Shown here one piece after another: positions 15,866 to 25,173 of a stretch of 64,000 nucleotides of DNA; position 1 is the stretch's first letter; each line of letters begins with the position of its first letter. The position numbers and the translations under genes are program-made. The stretch is from Bacteroides sp. Its GTDB lineage: Bacteria > Bacteroidota > Bacteroidia > Bacteroidales > Bacteroidaceae. The notes below the pieces were generated by a model. The model had not been told where the DNA came from, did not search any database, and saw only the letters and a program-made list of their open reading frames with translations. The stretch lies in the NCBI GenBank assembly GCA_021202275.1, contig JAJQDI010000026.1:258169-322168 (forward strand). Reading direction: 5' to 3'.

Positions 15866-17665
15866 ATGAAACATCAATTACGCAGCGCGACCAGTACCCA
15901 GGGCCGCCGCATGGCAGGAGCCCGCGCTTTGTGGGCCGCCAACGGAATGAAAAAGGAGCAGGCGGGTAAGCCGATCATAGCCATTGTCAACTCATTCACG
16001 CAGTTTGTGCCGGGACATGTGCACCTGCATGAGGTGGGACAGATGGTGAAGGTGGAGATCGAAAAGCTGGGATGTTTCGCTGCTGAATTCAATACCATTG
16101 CCATAGACGACGGTATCGCTATGGGACACGACGGAATGCTCTACTCCCTGCCTTCCCGCGATATCATTGCCGACAGTGTGGAATATATGGTGAATGCCCA
16201 CAAGGCCGATGCCATGGTATGCATCAGCAACTGCGACAAGATCACTCCGGGCATGTTGATGGCGGCTATGCGGCTGAATATCCCTGCGGTGTTTGTTTCC
16301 GGTGGACCGATGGAGGCCGGTGCGTGGAACGGACAACACCTGGATCTGATCGATGCCATGATCAAATCGGCCGATGACAGTGTCAGCGACGAAGAGGTGG
16401 CCCAGATAGAGAAGCATGCCTGTCCCACCTGCGGCAGTTGCTCCGGGATGTTTACGGCCAACTCCATGAACTGCCTCAACGAGGCGATCGGACTGGCCTT
16501 GCCGGGCAACGGTACCATTGTAGCTACCCATGTCAACCGTACCCGTCTGTTTGAAGAGGCGGCGAAACTGATCGTGGAAAATGCCTGGAAGTACTACCGC
16601 GACGGTGACGAAAGCGTATTGCCCCGCAGCATCGCTACCCGCGCGGCCTTTCTCAATGCCATGACGCTGGATATCGCGATGGGGGGATCTACCAATACAG
16701 TGCTGCATCTATTGGCTGTGGCACAGGAGGCGGAGGTTGATTTCACGATGGACGATATAGATATGCTCTCCCGCCAGACACCTTGTCTGTGCAAAGTGGC
16801 ACCCAATACACAGAAATACCACATCCAGGATGTGAACCGGGCCGGAGGGATCCTGGCGATCCTGGGCGAACTGGCGGAGGCCGGACTGATCGATACGTCG
16901 GTGGCGCGGGTAGACGGTTCTACACTGGCGGAGGTACTGGACAGATATGCCATTACCCGTCCGGGTGTATGCGAAGAGGCCAGGTCGAAATACAGAAGTG
17001 CCCCGGCAGGGCGTTTCAACTTAGTGATGGGCTCCCAGGAGACCTATTATCCCGATCTGGATACCGACCGCGCCGGGGGGTGTATACGCGATGTGGAACA
17101 CGCGTATAGCAAAGACGGCGGATTGGCCGTACTGAAGGGAAATATCGCGCAGGACGGCTGTGTGGTGAAGACCGCAGGGGTAGACGAGAGCATCTGGAAG
17201 TTTACCGGGCCAGCTAAAGTATTTGATTCGCAGGAGGCAGCCTGCGAGGCGATCCTCGCGGGGAAAGTGGTCAGCGGCGATGTCGTGGTGATCATTCGCG
17301 AAGGACCCAAAGGCGGACCGGGTATGCAGGAAATGCTGTATCCCACCTCTTACATCAAATCGCGCCACCTCGGTAAGGAGTGCGCGCTGGTGACCGACGG
17401 ACGTTTCAGTGGCGGGACCTCTGGTCTGAGCATCGGTCATGTATCACCCGAAGCGGCTGCCGGTGGGAATATCGGAAAATTGCGCGACGGAGACATGATC
17501 GAGATTAACATACCGGAACGAGTCATCCGGGTGCAGCTGACCGACGAAGAGCTGGCTGCCCGTCCGATGGCCCCCGTGACCCGCGACCGGCACGTATCCA
17601 AAAGCCTGCGTGCCTATGCAAGCATGGTGAGCTCGGCAGACAAAGGAGCGGTACGGATCATTTAA
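15866..17665 (+). CDS. ilvD: Dihydroxy-acid dehydratase
   Basis: Dehydrates 2,3-dihydroxy-isovalerate and 2,3-dihydroxy-3-methylvalerate to the 2-keto acids for valine/leucine and isoleucine. 599 residues, normal. Fe-S ligand motifs are visible: [10 protein letters not shown] about residue 120 and [18 protein letters not shown] about residue 190, followed by GLALPGNG. Late motifs are [20 protein letters not shown] and GHVSPEAA. First structural gene of the operon, 24 bp after the attenuator hairpin. ATG 15866 ([20 protein letters not shown]) matches family N termini. Confidence 0.98.
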   Translation: MKHQLRSATSTQGRRMAGARALWAANGMKKEQAGKPIIAIVNSFTQFVPGHVHLHEVGQMVKVEIEKLGCFAAEFNTIAIDDGIAMGHDGMLYSLPSRDIIADSVEYMVNAHKADAMVCISNCDKITPGMLMAAMRLNIPAVFVSGGPMEAGAWNGQHLDLIDAMIKSADDSVSDEEVAQIEKHACPTCGSCSGMFTANSMNCLNEAIGLALPGNGTIVATHVNRTRLFEEAAKLIVENAWKYYRDGDESVLPRSIATRAAFLNAMTLDIAMGGSTNTVLHLLAVAQEAEVDFTMDDIDMLSRQTPCLCKVAPNTQKYHIQDVNRAGGILAILGELAEAGLIDTSVARVDGSTLAEVLDRYAITRPGVCEEARSKYRSAPAGRFNLVMGSQETYYPDLDTDRAGGCIRDVEHAYSKDGGLAVLKGNIAQDGCVVKTAGVDESIWKFTGPAKVFDSQEAACEAILAGKVVSGDVVVIIREGPKGGPGMQEMLYPTSYIKSRHLGKECALVTDGRFSGGTSGLSIGHVSPEAAAGGNIGKLRDGDMIEINIPERVIRVQLTDEELAARPMAPVTRDRHVSKSLRAYASMVSSADKGAVRII

Positions 17666-17667
17666 GT

Positions 17668-17788
17668 GGTAAGTTCTAAGTGGTAAGCTGTAAGTTTTAA
17701 GCGATATATCGCCTCACTCTACTTAACTTACAACTCACCACTCAGAACTTATAACTTACAACTTACAACTCAACACTTAGAACTTATA
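17668..17788. repeat. ACTTATAACTTA-type array inside the ilv operon
   Basis: About 120 bp between ilvD and ilvB: GGTAAGTTCTAAGTGGTAAG-type units, a GCGATATATCGC palindrome (about 17701), then the inverted series ACTTACAACTCACCACTCAG. The array can form a long hairpin in the polycistronic mRNA. Same family as 6081-6305. Confidence 0.7.
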
Positions 17789-17791
17789 AAT

Positions 17792-19489
17792 ATGGAAAAA
17801 GAACTCATTACCGGTTCGGAAGCATTGATCCGCTCCCTTAAACAAGAAGGGGTGAAGACGATTTTCGGCTATCCGGGGGGCGCTATAATGCCCGTTTACG
17901 ATTGTCTCTACGACCATCAGGAGGATGTACGCCATGTGCTTGTTCGCCACGAACAGGGAGCGACACATGCCGCGCAGGGGTATGCCCGGGTCTCCGGTAA
18001 AGTGGGGGTCTGCATCGTGACGAGTGGTCCCGGAGCCACCAATGCGATCACGGGGATCGGTGATGCCATGATAGACAGTACGCCCCTGGTGGTGATTGCC
18101 GGACAGGTGACAGCGGGACTGTTGGGTACGGATGCTTTTCAGGAAATCGACCTGGTGAGTGTGACGCAGCCGATTACGAAATGGAGCTACCAGATCCGTC
18201 GCCCCGAAGACATTGCCTGGGCAGTGGCGCGCGCTTTCTATATCGCCCGCAGCGGCAGGCCCGGACCGGTGGTACTGGACTTTGCCAAGAATGCACAGGT
18301 GGCTAAGGTAGCATACAAACCGTATGTGATTGATTACATACGTAGCTACGTGCCTGCTCCGGATCCGGATCCGGTGGCTGTGGAAGAAGCCGCGCGTCTG
18401 ATCAACGAGTCGAAGAAACCTTTCGCTCTGGTGGGGCAGGGGGTAGAACTGGGAAATGCCCGGGAGGAGCTGCTGGCGTTCCTGAAAAAGGCGGATATCC
18501 CTGCCGGATGTACCCTGATGGGGCTGTCGGCCCTGCCTACGGAACACCCGCTGAACAAAGGAATGCTGGGCATGCACGGCAACCTGGCTCCGAATATGAA
18601 GACCAACGAGTGCGATGTATTGATCGCTATCGGGATGCGGTTCGACGACCGGGTGACGGGCGACCTGAATACGTATGCCAAACAGGCGAAGGTGATCCAT
18701 TTCGATATCGATCCGGCGGAGATAGATAAGAATGTGAAGGCCACTGTGGCAGTGTTGGGAGACTGTAAAGAGACCCTGGCAGCGGTAACGGAAAAGCTGG
18801 AGCAGAACCGGCACGAGGAATGGATCGACTCTTTCGCGGACTATCAGATGAAAGAATACGATGCGGTGATCGAGAATGAGGTACATCCCAAAGAGGGACC
18901 CATTACCATGGGGGAAGTGGTGAATCTGGTGACAGAGGCTACGGAAAACAAAGCGGTATTGGTGACCGATGTGGGCCAGAACCAGATGATGGCTGCCCGC
19001 TATTTCGGGTTTACACAGGACCGGAGCATCGTGACTTCGGGCGGACTGGGTACCATGGGTTTCGGCCTTCCGGCCGCGATCGGTGCGGCTTTCGGTGCGC
19101 CGGGACGTACGGTATGTCTTTTCTGTGGCGACGGAGGGTTGCAGATGACCCTGCAGGAGCTCGGTACCATTATGGAGACCGGCATCGCGGTGAAGATCAT
19201 CTTGCTTAACAACAACTTCCTGGGTATGGTGCGCCAGTGGCAGGAACTCTTCTTTGAGGAGAGATACTCTTCTACACCGATGACCAATCCCGACTTTGTG
19301 AAGATCGCTTCGGCCTATAACATACCGGGCAGAAGTGTCTGTGTGCGGGAAGAGCTTCCCCAGGCGATCGAGGAGATGCTGGCAGCACCGGGATCGTTCC
19401 TGCTGGAGGTAGGGGTGATCGAGAAAGGGATGGTGTATCCGATGGTACCTGCCGGAGATACGGTAACGAATGTGCTATTGGGAACCTGA
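17792..19489 (+). CDS. ilvB: Acetolactate synthase, large (catalytic) subunit
   Basis: ThDP enzyme condensing pyruvate with pyruvate or 2-ketobutyrate. 565 residues, normal. Catalytic Glu in VRHEQGATHAAQGYAR (about residue 52), SGPGATNAI, the central FAD-domain segment, and the ThDP/Mg motif from GDGGLQMTLQEL to LNNNFLGMVRQWQ (about residues 445-480). It acts with IlvN, encoded next. Start ATG 17792 directly follows the intergenic repeat array. Confidence 0.98.
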   Translation: MEKELITGSEALIRSLKQEGVKTIFGYPGGAIMPVYDCLYDHQEDVRHVLVRHEQGATHAAQGYARVSGKVGVCIVTSGPGATNAITGIGDAMIDSTPLVVIAGQVTAGLLGTDAFQEIDLVSVTQPITKWSYQIRRPEDIAWAVARAFYIARSGRPGPVVLDFAKNAQVAKVAYKPYVIDYIRSYVPAPDPDPVAVEEAARLINESKKPFALVGQGVELGNAREELLAFLKKADIPAGCTLMGLSALPTEHPLNKGMLGMHGNLAPNMKTNECDVLIAIGMRFDDRVTGDLNTYAKQAKVIHFDIDPAEIDKNVKATVAVLGDCKETLAAVTEKLEQNRHEEWIDSFADYQMKEYDAVIENEVHPKEGPITMGEVVNLVTEATENKAVLVTDVGQNQMMAARYFGFTQDRSIVTSGGLGTMGFGLPAAIGAAFGAPGRTVCLFCGDGGLQMTLQELGTIMETGIAVKIILLNNNFLGMVRQWQELFFEERYSSTPMTNPDFVKIASAYNIPGRSVCVREELPQAIEEMLAAPGSFLLEVGVIEKGMVYPMVPAGDTVTNVLLGT

Positions 19490-19493
19490 GGAG

Positions 19494-19530
19494 ATACGAT
19501 TTACGGATTTACGATGTACGATTGATAATA
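19494..19530. repeat. GATTTACGATG repeat between ilvB and ilvN
   Basis: GATACGATTTACGG, then ATTTACGATGTACGATTG. It fills almost the whole ilvB-ilvN gap, where other bacteria have overlapping or abutting genes. Same family as 6038, 12236 and 13804. Confidence 0.65.
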
Positions 19531-19538
19531 CAAAACAT

Positions 19539-20108
19539 GTGATAATACAGAACATAGATCAAAGATTATATACGCTCAATGTCTACTCGGAGAATTTTGC
19601 CGGTCTTCTGAATCAGATCACTACCATATTCACGCGCAGACAGTTGAATATTGAAAGCCTCAATGTATCCGCCTCTTCGATCAAGGGGATACACAAATAT
19701 ACCATCACCACGGTGACGGATGAGGACACCATACAGAAGGTGACCAAACAGATCGAGAAACGTATCGATGTGGTACAGGCCAATTATTTCCTGGACGATG
19801 AGATCTATTACCGGGAGATCGCCCTGTACAAAATACCGACAAAAGAACTGTTGGACACGAACCGGATCGAGTCGATCATCAGCCGGCACAACGCCCGCCT
19901 GATCGAAGTGAACCCAACCTTCACCGTACTGCAGAAGTCGGGTACTACGGAAGAGACACAGGAACTGTACGACGAACTGAAACAGATCGGTATCCTGCAA
20001 TTTGTACGTTCGGGACGCATCGCTATTACGAAAAGCTGTATCGAGACGCTGAATGAGTATCTGGCGGAGCGTGAGGCTAAGTATGGCAGACCTGCTGAAA
20101 ATGCGTAG
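19539..20108 (+). CDS. ilvN: Acetolactate synthase, small (regulatory) subunit
   Basis: ACT-domain regulatory subunit giving feedback inhibition by valine. ACT region: LYTLNVYSENFAGLLNQITTIFTRRQLNIESLNVSAS (in two halves, YTLNVYSENFAGLLNQI and FTRRQLNIESLNVS), then a second domain from about residue 75. The frame is open from 19470, inside ilvB, but homologues begin close to RLYTL. The best start is GTG 19539, giving 189 residues. The stop is TAG at 20106-20108, and only one codon (TGT) separates it from the in-frame ATG of the thioesterase at 20112. Confidence 0.93.
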   Translation: MIIQNIDQRLYTLNVYSENFAGLLNQITTIFTRRQLNIESLNVSASSIKGIHKYTITTVTDEDTIQKVTKQIEKRIDVVQANYFLDDEIYYREIALYKIPTKELLDTNRIESIISRHNARLIEVNPTFTVLQKSGTTEETQELYDELKQIGILQFVRSGRIAITKSCIETLNEYLAEREAKYGRPAENA

Positions 20109-20111
20109 TGT

Positions 20112-20858
20112 ATGAGTACGACGGACGAAAAAACAGGAACTTATTCCTTTGTGGCGGAGCCGTTCCATGTAGATTTCAACGGACGGGTGACACTGGGGGT
20201 ACTGGGAAACCATCTGCTCAACTGTGCCGGATTCCATGCCAGTGACCGGGGATTCGGTATCGCCACGATGAACGAGGAGAATTATACCTGGGTACTGTCC
20301 CGGCTGGCCATTGAACTGGATGCATATCCCGTGCAATACGAAGACTTCTCTATCCGGACCTGGGTGGAGAATGTATACCGGCTTTTTACCGACCGTAACT
20401 TCGCTATCCTGAATCAGGAGGGAAGACCGATCGGCTACGCGCGTTCTGTATGGGCAATGATCAACCTGAATACCCGCAGACCGACCGATCTGCTGGCCCT
20501 GCACGATGGGAACATCACCGGATATATCTGCGATGAGCCTTGTCCGATAGAGAAGCCTTCCCGGATCAAGGTAGAAGCTACGGAACCGGTAGCAGATCAT
20601 ACGGCCCGGTACAGTGACATCGATATCAACGGACATGTCAACAGCATCCGTTACATCGAACATATCTTAGACCTGTTCCCGATGGAACTCTACCGCGAAA
20701 AGCGGGTACGACGTTTTGAAATGGCTTATGTGGCCGAGAGCTACTACGGCGAAAAGCTATTGTTCTTCCGGGACGACGCGGGCGGGGATGAATACCACGT
20801 AGAGGTCCGTAAAGAGACCGGAGAGGTGGTCTGTCGTTCGAAGATCCTTTTTGTCTGA
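20112..20858 (+). CDS. Acyl-ACP thioesterase (FatA-like)
   Basis: 248 residues, double hotdog fold. It hydrolyses acyl-ACP to free fatty acid. The second hotdog carries DINGHVNSIRYIEHILD (about residues 175-192), with the Asn-x-His-x-Asn active-site arrangement of plant-type and bacterial FatA relatives. The first hotdog reads FHVDFNGRVTLGVLGNHLLNCAG, and WVLSRLAIELDAYP gives the helix region. Embedding between ilvN and ilvC is, to my knowledge, recurrent in Bacteroidales. It is in the same reading frame as ilvN, separated only by TAG-TGT. A link between branched-chain keto acid supply and branched fatty acid release is an inference. Confidence 0.9.
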   Translation: MSTTDEKTGTYSFVAEPFHVDFNGRVTLGVLGNHLLNCAGFHASDRGFGIATMNEENYTWVLSRLAIELDAYPVQYEDFSIRTWVENVYRLFTDRNFAILNQEGRPIGYARSVWAMINLNTRRPTDLLALHDGNITGYICDEPCPIEKPSRIKVEATEPVADHTARYSDIDINGHVNSIRYIEHILDLFPMELYREKRVRRFEMAYVAESYYGEKLLFFRDDAGGDEYHVEVRKETGEVVCRSKILFV

Positions 20859-20892
20859 TACGAGAAAAGAGAATATAGATTTAATAATAACC

Positions 20893-20911
20893 TGTGGCGG
20901 TTGGCGCCACA
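20893..20911 (+). other. Small hairpin before ilvC
   Basis: TGTGGCG, GTTGG loop, CGCCACA: a perfect 7-bp stem 23 bp before the ilvC ATG, with no T tract. It may protect or process the ilvC part of the transcript. Role inferred only. Confidence 0.4.
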
Positions 20912-20933
20912 CAAACAAAAAAGTAAATTAGAA

Positions 20934-21980
20934 ATGGCACAAATGAATTTTGGCGGTGTTGTGGAAAACGTAGTGACCCGCGAAGAATTTCCTCTGGAGA
21001 AAGCACATGAAGTATTGAAAGACGAAGTGATCGCTGTGATCGGGTACGGTGTACAGGGTCCGGGTCAGTCGCTCAACCTGCGTGACAACGGTTTCAACGT
21101 GATCATCGGACAACGTAAAGGCGGTAAGACCTGGGAAAAAGCGGTGGCCGACGGATGGGTGCCGGGTGAGACGTTGTTCGATATCGAAGAGGCTTGCCAG
21201 CGCGGGACCATTATCCAATACCTTCTTTCGGATGCTGCTCAGATCGAAGTGTGGCCTACTGTAAAGAAACACCTGACGGCGGGTAAGGCACTGTACTTCT
21301 CTCACGGGTTTGGTATCACTTACAAAGAGCGTACAGGTATTGTTCCTCCGGCAGACGTAGATGTGATCCTGGTGGCTCCGAAAGGGTCAGGTACTTCCCT
21401 GCGTACGATGTTCCTGGAAGGACGCGGACTCAACTCTTCGTATGCGATCTTCCAGGATGCTACCGGTCGTGCATGGGAACGTACGGTAGCGCTGGGTATC
21501 GGTGTAGGTTCGGGTTATCTGTTTGAAACGACTTTCGAAAGAGAAGTATATTCGGACCTGACCGGTGAGCGCGGTACGCTGATGGGAGCTATCCAGGGAA
21601 TCCTGCTGGCACAGTACGAAGTATTGCGTGAGAATGGCCATACACCTTCCGAAGCGTTCAACGAAACGGTAGAAGAACTCACTCAGTCGCTGATGCCGCT
21701 GTTTGCCAAGAACGGTATGGACTGGATGTATGCCAACTGCTCGACTACCGCTCAGCGCGGCGCGCTGGATTGGATGGGACCTTTCCACGATGCAACCAAA
21801 CCTGTATTTGAAAAACTGTACGCGGAAGTGAAATGTGGCAACGAAGCGCAACGCTCCATCGATACCAACTCCAAACCCGACTACCGCGAAGGATTGGAAG
21901 CCGAACTGAAAGAACTCCGCGAAAGCGAAATGTGGCAGGCGGGTGCAACCGTACGTACGCTGCGTCCGGAAAACAACTGA
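20934..21980 (+). CDS. ilvC: Ketol-acid reductoisomerase (NADP+)
   Basis: Isomerises and reduces 2-acetolactate (or acetohydroxybutyrate). 348 residues from ATG 20934 (MAQMNFGGVVENVVTREEF), the start shared by Bacteroidota homologues; an upstream in-frame ATG at 20901 lies in the hairpin leader and is unlikely. The NADPH site is GYGVQGPGQSLNLRDNG with a basic loop GQRKGGKTW, longer than in standard class I enzymes. The catalytic domain has LYFSHGFGI, VAPKGSG, GTLMGAIQGILLAQYE and NCSTTAQRGALDW. Last gene of the ilv operon, followed by a terminator. Confidence 0.97.
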   Translation: MAQMNFGGVVENVVTREEFPLEKAHEVLKDEVIAVIGYGVQGPGQSLNLRDNGFNVIIGQRKGGKTWEKAVADGWVPGETLFDIEEACQRGTIIQYLLSDAAQIEVWPTVKKHLTAGKALYFSHGFGITYKERTGIVPPADVDVILVAPKGSGTSLRTMFLEGRGLNSSYAIFQDATGRAWERTVALGIGVGSGYLFETTFEREVYSDLTGERGTLMGAIQGILLAQYEVLRENGHTPSEAFNETVEELTQSLMPLFAKNGMDWMYANCSTTAQRGALDWMGPFHDATKPVFEKLYAEVKCGNEAQRSIDTNSKPDYREGLEAELKELRESEMWQAGATVRTLRPENN

Positions 21981-22093
21981 TCACCTGCCCGGACGGAGGA
22001 AAAGAGGATCGCTCAGTAGCAGTGATCGGATGGATCTGAAGATCTGTCTCTAACCCGGAAGGGCTCCTTTCTGTGGATCTCGGAAAATAAAAG

Positions 22094-22147
22094 AACTCTC
22101 TGCTGAAGGTCTCCGTACAGGAGATCGGACAGGCGGAGAGTTTTTTT
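22094..22147 (+). terminator. Terminator of the ilv operon
   Basis: AACTCTC (22094-22100) pairs with GAGAGTT (22136-22142), extended by G-U/G-C pairs, with an inner TCTCC/GGAGA stem at 22110-22124, followed by a run of seven T. It lies 113 bp after the ilvC stop. Confidence 0.75.
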
Positions 22148-22276
22148 ATGACTGTATGCAGTAATTGGAATACCTGTGGATTTACTCTATGTAGATGCAG
22201 GTGAAAAGCATCTGCGAGAGAATCATAGAGAGAATTTATAAAAAAGAGGCGGCCGTGAGGTTGCCTCTTTTTGATC

Positions 22277-24217
22277 TCAATCTTCCGCAGCATCCTCTTC
22301 CCTTGGGAGGGAGACTTCCCGGAGGTTGCCGTATGTGCCTATGTGCCGCAACAGTTCCCGGTAGAAAGGATGGCGGCCCAGTGTCTGCGCGTCTCCCAGT
22401 AAAACTAACTTCATCCGGGCACGGGTGATGGCTACATTTATCCGGCGAATATCGGAGAGAAAGCCGATCTGCCCTTCTGCATTGGAACGTACGAGGCTGA
22501 TAAAAACCACATCCCTTTCCTGTTCCTGAAAGCCGTCGACCGTATGAATGGTGACGAGTTTGTGGAAAGGACGGAAAAAGTGGCTTTTCCAGAACCGGCT
22601 TTTCAGGTAGTGTACCTGTGCCCGGTACGGGGAGATCAGTCCGAAGTCGATCTGTTCTTGCTGTATGCGGTTCTCTCCGATCTGTCGGATGTACGTTTCT
22701 ACCTCCCGCAGAAGCAGGTCGGCCTCGTCCGTATTGATGCGTCCGAAGCGCTCTCCACTCACTCTTTCACGCAGTTCTGCCGACGAGGTGTCTATCCACA
22801 CTAAGGGAGTGTCGTAGTCTAATATGCCGCGGAACCGTACTTCCGGAGCGGCCTGTAGTTTCCCTTGGTAGAAATAGTCGGACGGAAATCGCATAATATC
22901 TTCGTGCATCCGGTATTGGATCGTAAGCAGAGAGACTGCGGCGGGTTTCCGGGCAACGACTTTTTCCAACAGTGTGGTGCCCAAGCCCTGCCGGGTGGCC
23001 TCTATGCATTTGACGGTAGGAGGGAGTTGGCAATGATCTCCGGCAAAGATGACTCTGTCTGCTTTCCGGATGGCTATCCAGCAGGCGGCTTCCAACGCCT
23101 GGGCAGCCTCGTCGATAAACAGTGTAGAGAAATGGCGGTTGAAGAGCAGGCGGTGGTTGCTGCCTGTCAGCGTACAGGCGATGACACGGCTCTGGGTAAA
23201 CAGATCTTCATGGATCCGGAACTCTATCTCCGTGGTCCTGTCACGCAGATGATGGAGGCGGTTGCGGACAGATTCGCGGTTTTTTCCTTCCTGTCTACGC
23301 AGCTGTTCCTGTATCTCCCGAATCGATTTCCGGATGCTCCACAATTCGTTGTAAGCAGGATGGTTCTCAAACAGTCGCTCGTAGGTGAAAGAGAGCATTT
23401 TGTCATTTACCCGGGACGGGTTGCCGATGCGCAGGACCGGGATGCCCCGGTCGGTCAGTTTCTCAGAGATCCAGTCTACCGCCGTATTGCTTTGTGCACA
23501 TACCAATACCTGATTCTCCCGGTGCAGGGTCTCGTAGATTGCTTCTACCAGCGTGGTTGTTTTCCCTGTTCCCGGCGGCCCGTGCACCACAGCTACGTCT
23601 CTGGCACAGAGCACACGGTTGACGGCCTGTTCCTGAGACGGATTGAGCCAAGGGAAACGTACGGGGTAGAGTTCGCGCTGTGCCGGAGCTGCATGTCCGG
23701 ACAGTATCTCGCGTAGTTCTGCCAATCTGTTGTCCCTGGCTTGCTGTACATCACTCAATGCCTGGAAGAGTGCCCGGTAAGTGGTCTCGTCGAAATAGAG
23801 TTGCACACCTAAAGAGGACGCTGTGGCTAATTGGTCACGTGCCGCGGTATGGGGAAGGATCACCACCATCCTGTCTTCCTGCACATAGCTTACCTGTGCG
23901 GTGAAGTGGAGGTAGCTGATATCTCTGGTAGCACTTTGGGTAAAGAAGCAGACCGGACGGCCAGACTCGAAAGAGTGTTCTGTCTCTTTCTCTTCCCGGC
24001 GGGTGATCTCTACAGCCAGCTGATTGAGGGAATTGTAATAGTTGCGCTGCACAGCAACCGGGAACCAGCAAAGCCCCTGCTCTGTTTTGTGGGCAATGCC
24101 TACCGTCTCTGTCTGCCGGCGAAATTCTTCTTTTTCATATTCATACTCCAGCCGAAGGAGCGATTCTTGTCGGGACAGGTCGGCAAGGGAGGTACGAAGG
24201 TGTGGCGGTTTATGCAC
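22277..24217 (-). CDS. UPF1-like superfamily 1 helicase
   Basis: 646 residues with all SF1 helicase motifs in order: Walker A GPPGTGKTTTL (about 215), VCAQSNTAVDWI (Ia), LFIDEAAQALE (motif II, DEAA), FAGDHCQLPP (III), SLLTIQYRMHEDIM (IV), VDGFQEQERDVVFISLVRSN (V) and INVAITRARMKLVLLGD (VI). This is the DNA2/UPF1/SMUBP2-like group found as stand-alone proteins in Bacteroidota. It is probably a cytoplasmic DNA or RNA helicase; the substrate is not known. Minus-strand -7 box TATCTTTG at 24243-24250, back to back with the M48 gene promoter. Confidence 0.9.
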   Translation of the reverse strand: MHKPPHLRTSLADLSRQESLLRLEYEYEKEEFRRQTETVGIAHKTEQGLCWFPVAVQRNYYNSLNQLAVEITRREEKETEHSFESGRPVCFFTQSATRDISYLHFTAQVSYVQEDRMVVILPHTAARDQLATASSLGVQLYFDETTYRALFQALSDVQQARDNRLAELREILSGHAAPAQRELYPVRFPWLNPSQEQAVNRVLCARDVAVVHGPPGTGKTTTLVEAIYETLHRENQVLVCAQSNTAVDWISEKLTDRGIPVLRIGNPSRVNDKMLSFTYERLFENHPAYNELWSIRKSIREIQEQLRRQEGKNRESVRNRLHHLRDRTTEIEFRIHEDLFTQSRVIACTLTGSNHRLLFNRHFSTLFIDEAAQALEAACWIAIRKADRVIFAGDHCQLPPTVKCIEATRQGLGTTLLEKVVARKPAAVSLLTIQYRMHEDIMRFPSDYFYQGKLQAAPEVRFRGILDYDTPLVWIDTSSAELRERVSGERFGRINTDEADLLLREVETYIRQIGENRIQQEQIDFGLISPYRAQVHYLKSRFWKSHFFRPFHKLVTIHTVDGFQEQERDVVFISLVRSNAEGQIGFLSDIRRINVAITRARMKLVLLGDAQTLGRHPFYRELLRHIGTYGNLREVSLPREEDAAED

Positions 24218-24272
24218 AGATCATATTGTTGAGTTAGGAGGGCAAAGATAAGGATTTGTGCGTCCGATTGTG

Positions 24273-24280
24273 TATATTTG
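24273..24280 (+). promoter_or_regulatory. -7 box (TATATTTG) of the M48 protease gene
   Basis: TAnnTTTG match 66 bp before ATG 24346. No TTTG at -33 spacing. With it, the transcript starts about 24287, which rules out the in-frame start at 24256. Confidence 0.55.
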
Positions 24281-24345
24281 AAACGGTTATTAAACATATT
24301 TGCAAAGACCTTCGTTATAAGAAAACCAAAACCGGAAAAGAACGT

Positions 24346-25173
24346 ATGTATAAAGTATTATTTTTGAGTAACAGAGGGAAGTGGAGATCCTTTTCCTGGA
24401 TGTGCCTGATGGTCCTCTTATGGAGTAGTTGCAGTACAGTGGCTATTACCGGACGTAAACAGCTGATGCTGGTGTCCGACGCGGAAGTGCTGAGCCTGAG
24501 TAATCAGAGCTTCAACGATTATATGAAAACAGCCAGACCATCGACAGATGCTAAAAATACAGCGATGGTAGAGCGGGTGGGACGCAGGATTGCCGACGCT
24601 GTGGAAACCTACCTGAGAGAGCATGGCCGGGCTGCCGATGTGGCTCAGTTTTCCTGGGAATTCCACCTGATACAGGATCCTACTCCGAACGCGTTCTGTA
24701 TGCCCGGAGGGAAAATCGTAGTTAATGAAGGAATATTGCCTTATACACAGAATGAAGATGGACTGGCCATTGTATTGGGACATGAAGTAGCGCATGCGGT
24801 AGCGAAGCATTCTGCCGAACGCATCAGTCAGCAACTGCTTCTCAGTTATGGGGGAGGAGTGCTGGGAGCCGCGCTCCATACCAAATCTGCTGTCACCCAG
24901 AATCTGGCGCAGGAGGTCTACGGACTGGGCGCGCAATACGGTGTGATGTTGTCTTATTCCCGTTCCAACGAAAGTGAAGCTGATCGCCTGGGACTGATCT
25001 TTGCCGCTATGGCCGGGTATAATCCGCAGGCGGCTGTTGCTTTCTGGTAGCGCATGGCGCAGAACTCGCAGAAGGTTCCGGAGTTTATCAGTACCCACCC
25101 TTCCGACGCCACCCGTATCAGCCATATCGAAAAACTGTTGCCGGAAGCGATGAAATATTACAAACCCAGATAA
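24346..25173 (+). pseudogene. M48 family metalloprotease lipoprotein, interrupted by an in-frame TAG
   Basis: BepA/LoiP-like zinc protease, expected to be anchored by lipid and to act in outer-membrane protein quality control. Met 24346 opens a lipoprotein signal ending LLWSSC, then ITGRKQLMLVSDAEVLSLS, the HExxH zinc site in VLGHEVAHAVAKHSAERIS and the third ligand in NESEADRLGL. A TAG at 25048-25050 interrupts after QAAVAFW. The next 40 codons read RMAQNSQKVPEFISTHPSD ... LLPEAMKYYKPR and then TAA, which is the normal family C terminus (FLSTHPSDxxRI). Only the last 15% is cut off and the catalytic site lies before the TAG, so even the short form might have some activity. Confidence 0.88.

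Noticed and set aside
17792..18886. Long minus-strand frames inside ilvB, ilvN and ilvD
   Set aside because: They are antisense shadows of strongly conserved enzymes; translations show no motifs.
1833..25050. Full reassignment of TAG to a sense codon
   Set aside because: At least seven genes end with TAG at the place where homologues or paralogues end (topB, paralogous lipoprotein 2, ilvN, SDR, the 32763 gene, the PLD gene, rfbB), so TAG still works as a stop. Partial suppression or sequence error remain open.
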